Positions 61,810-64,000 of a stretch of 64,000 nucleotides of DNA are shown piece by piece. Location: NCBI GenBank assembly GCA_910585725.1, contig CAJUFA010000012.1, positions 27,128 to 91,127 of the forward strand, in the 5' to 3' direction. Below the pieces are notes generated by a model. The model was not told the DNA's origin. It saw only the letters and a program-made list of their open reading frames with translations, and searched no databases. The stretch's first letter is position 1. Each line of letters starts with the position of its first letter. The translations under genes were made by a program, and so were the position numbers. This stretch comes from an uncultured Dorea sp. GTDB lineage: Bacteria > Bacillota > Clostridia > Lachnospirales > Lachnospiraceae.

Positions 61810-61947
61810 CGAGTATTATAAGTCTAATTGAATTGAATGAGATAAGTGAAACGAAATCGTATAAAAGACTTAGTTCTATATGAAAATGCTCTATGGATAG
61901 AAAAAGGATGGCATGTGAGTAGAAATAAAAGAGAAAGGAGCGAATCT

Positions 61948-64000
61948 ATGTCATTAGAAAAAGATCATCTGTTTCAAGAATATTACGGTGAGAAGATTGC
62001 CTTATATGGATTAGGGACGGAGACACAAAAGGCGCTCCTTTCGTTTGAAGGTCAGTTTGAGGTTATAGGTCTGCTGGATAGTTTTCAGGAAAGCGGAGAG
62101 CTTTTCGGGAAAAAGATTATGTCTCTGCCGCGGGCGATAGACGAGGGTGTGAAGCTGATCGTTGTGGTTGCCCGCCCTGGTTCCTGTAAGGCGATTGCAC
62201 AGAAGATCGGCGATATCTGCCGGGAGCGTGAGATTGCGCTTATGGATATCAGAGGAAAGAATCTTCTGGAAAGAAAATGTGTTACTTATGATTTTACGGG
62301 TATTAACGGAGGAACAAAGGAGGAGTTGTACCGGAAGATCGCCCGGGCGGATGTGGTAAGTTTCGATCTATTTGATACGCTGGTTATGCGGGAAGTATTG
62401 TCTTCGGCGGATATCGCCGAGCTGACAGACGCGGCGCTACGAGAGAAGGGCGTTGATATCCCTGATTTTACGGCGCTGCGTCTGGGGGCAGAAAAGCGGC
62501 TGTCGAAATACACGGCTCCTACATTGGAGGAATTATATGCCGATATAAAGAGATCAATACCGGAAGTTCCTCTTTCGCCTGCGGAAATTGCCGGACTGGA
62601 GTGGGAGACAGATTATAAGACGATCGTACCAAGGCGGGCGGTGTGTGAGATCTTTGATTATTGCATCAATCATGGGAAGCGGGTTTACATCGTAACAGAT
62701 ACCTATTATTGTCTGGAGCGTATAGAGGCAGTATTAGAGAAATGCAATATATCAGGCTATGCAGGGATCTATGTGTCTTGTGAATATGGCGCCGGAAAGC
62801 GCCAGGGACTATTCGACAGGCTGAAGGAGACGGAAGGGAATCGAAAGTATCTGCATATCGGCGATGATGAAGCGGCGGATATAGAGACGGCGTCCGGGGT
62901 CGGGATGGATACGTTCCGCGTATACAGCGGGGAGGAATTACTGGATACAGTTGGAAATATGGGGATGGAGCCGTATATGGACGGCCTGACCGAACGGCTG
63001 AAGATAGGGATGCTTACGGCAAAATTATTCAACGATCCGTTTCGCTTCGACGCAGAGAAACGAAAGATAGAACTCAGGAATGCGTATGATATAGGATATC
63101 TGCTCTGTGCGCCGATTATTGCGGATTTTGTTTTGTGGTTCCGGGAGCGGGTGAGGCATTATGAGATCCCTAATATCTGGTTTTGCGCAAGAGACGGTTA
63201 TCTGCTGCAGAAACTGTACCGGATATTGGATGATACGAAGGACTCCGTGTATTTCATGACGTCCAGGATGGCGGCAATCCGGGCGGGGGTGACGGATGAA
63301 GGGGATCTCTCTTATGTGGACAGCATGAAGTACAGCGGAACAACGGAGGAGAATCTTAAGAGCCGGTTTGGGCTGGAGGCAGAGCGCATAGAAGCTGTGA
63401 ATGAAAGGGCGTCGGGCTTATTAAGATACAAAGACAGTATTCTGGAAAAAGCGGTTTATGAGCGGGGAAATTATAAGAAATACATAAATACGCTGAAAAT
63501 AGAAGAAGGAGCAATTGCTTTTTTTGATTTTGTGGCGAAGGGAACGACGCAGATGTATGTTCAGAGGCTTGCGGGACGTTCCTTTAAGGGGTTATATTTT
63601 TTGCAGCTTGAACCGGAATTCATGAGTGATAAGGGGTTGGAAATCGAACCGTTTTATGGTGCGGACGAGATGGAGACCAGCAGGATTTACGACAATTATT
63701 ACATACTGGAGACGATTCTGACAGCGCCGCATCCTGGCGTATGCGGGTTTGATAATAGCGGAAGGCCGAGGTTTGCAGAAGAAACCAGAACAGAAAGGGA
63801 TATCAAATGTTTTAGTCAGGCGCAGGAAGGGATCATAGATTATTTCCAGAGATATCTTGAATTACTGCCCGAGGGTATGAGGAAACAGAGCAAAGAGCTG
63901 GATGAAGTAATCCTGGGATTGTTCGCAAATTTAGAGATTCAGGACGATGATTTTTTGTCTCTTGTTGTGGAAGATCCTTTTTTTAACAGAATGACGGGAA
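61948..64000 (+). CDS. HAD-superfamily protein with N-terminal Rossmann-like domain (partial)
   Basis: From ATG 61948 (site GAAAGGAG) the frame is open to the right edge, over 680 residues. Residues 10-95 are the recurrent unit (K-I-A-L-Y-G-L-G-T-E-T-Q-K-A, L-I-V-V-V-A-R). A HAD domain begins near residue 137 with V-V-S-F-D-L-F-D-T-L-V (nucleophile Asp), followed by Y-I-V-T-D-T-Y-Y and I-G-D-D-E-A-A-D. Then comes a large part with C-A-R-D-G-Y-L-L-Q-K-L. Such HAD-like proteins with a F-D-L-F-D-T-L motif are known from capsule clusters, where their role is unclear. The C-terminus is missing. Confidence 0.8.
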   Translation, partial: MSLEKDHLFQEYYGEKIALYGLGTETQKALLSFEGQFEVIGLLDSFQESGELFGKKIMSLPRAIDEGVKLIVVVARPGSCKAIAQKIGDICREREIALMDIRGKNLLERKCVTYDFTGINGGTKEELYRKIARADVVSFDLFDTLVMREVLSSADIAELTDAALREKGVDIPDFTALRLGAEKRLSKYTAPTLEELYADIKRSIPEVPLSPAEIAGLEWETDYKTIVPRRAVCEIFDYCINHGKRVYIVTDTYYCLERIEAVLEKCNISGYAGIYVSCEYGAGKRQGLFDRLKETEGNRKYLHIGDDEAADIETASGVGMDTFRVYSGEELLDTVGNMGMEPYMDGLTERLKIGMLTAKLFNDPFRFDAEKRKIELRNAYDIGYLLCAPIIADFVLWFRERVRHYEIPNIWFCARDGYLLQKLYRILDDTKDSVYFMTSRMAAIRAGVTDEGDLSYVDSMKYSGTTEENLKSRFGLEAERIEAVNERASGLLRYKDSILEKAVYERGNYKKYINTLKIEEGAIAFFDFVAKGTTQMYVQRLAGRSFKGLYFLQLEPEFMSDKGLEIEPFYGADEMETSRIYDNYYILETILTAPHPGVCGFDNSGRPRFAEETRTERDIKCFSQAQEGIIDYFQRYLELLPEGMRKQSKELDEVILGLFANLEIQDDDFLSLVVEDPFFNRMTG

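Noticed and set aside
1..64000. CRISPR arrays, rRNA/tRNA genes, insertion sequences, integrases
   Set aside because: None was recognised on either strand by reading; no repeat-spacer pattern or transposase-like product was found.

Overview
The window looks like chromosomal DNA of a motile, Gram-positive anaerobe of the class Clostridia, most probably Lachnospiraceae. The grounds are an flgM-flgN-flgK block, a YlqG/YlqH-type pair (FliK-like protein followed by a free FlhB C-terminal domain), strong AGGAGG-type ribosome binding sites, and a long cell-surface glycan region of a kind common in that family. This placement is inference from gene content; no rRNA or other marker is present.

Region 1 (1-9.9 kb) is motility. 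On the minus strand are the chemotaxis genes cheA-cheW-cheR-cheB, a strong terminator, then flgM-flgN-flgK with a good sigma-28 type promoter element in front of flgM; flgK runs off the left edge. Divergently, on the plus strand, lie a FliK/YlqG-like gene, an FlhB-like gene with an unusual charged tail, and a TagF-like glycosyl/glycerophosphotransferase-like gene, closed by a hairpin terminator.

Region 2 (10.0-15.5 kb) is a two-gene anti-phage island. A 926-aa KAP-type P-loop ATPase is followed 33 bases later by an 839-aa divergent adenosine deaminase with all metal-binding motifs. Sizes, order and motifs match RADAR (rdrA-rdrB). A glycerophosphodiester phosphodiesterase gene follows.

Region 3 (16.4-27.9 kb) is a first polysaccharide operon: a polyprenyl-phosphate sugar transferase that starts the chain, glycosyltransferases (GT4, GT4, GT8, GT2, GT92), an acetyltransferase, a decayed O-acyltransferase, a polysaccharide pyruvyl transferase, a Wzx-type flippase and an F420-dehydrogenase-beta-like Fe-S protein. 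Region 4 (27.9-33.9 kb) is less A+T-rich: a UDP-sugar epimerase, a convergent O-antigen polymerase/ligase-like gene, and three genes for surface proteins, two of which are full-length paralogues flanking a single-pass membrane protein with hexapeptide repeats.

Region 5 (34.0-64.0 kb) is a second, long, co-directional glycan or glycoconjugate modification cluster: two DegT-type aminotransferases, three FkbM methyltransferases, an FkbH-ACP-VOC-PglD acyl module, a DUF1919-like gene, a radical SAM/SPASM enzyme, UDP-ManNAcA synthesis (epimerase plus dehydrogenase), RgpF-like and WbsX-like proteins and several glycosyltransferases. It has no initiating transferase or flippase of its own in the window, so it may feed the first operon, use genes further right, or modify flagellin.

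The least expected structure is in region 5. A small Rossmann-like domain of about 80-90 residues (G-x-G/M-x-x-G, then an acidic residue, then a V-V-x-A/S strand) recurs about fourteen times. It is fused at the N- or C-terminus of quite different enzymes or stands alone. Three genes there are also frameshifted, one exactly at a run of ten G in A+T-rich DNA and one at a run of seven T. This suggests phase variation or decay.
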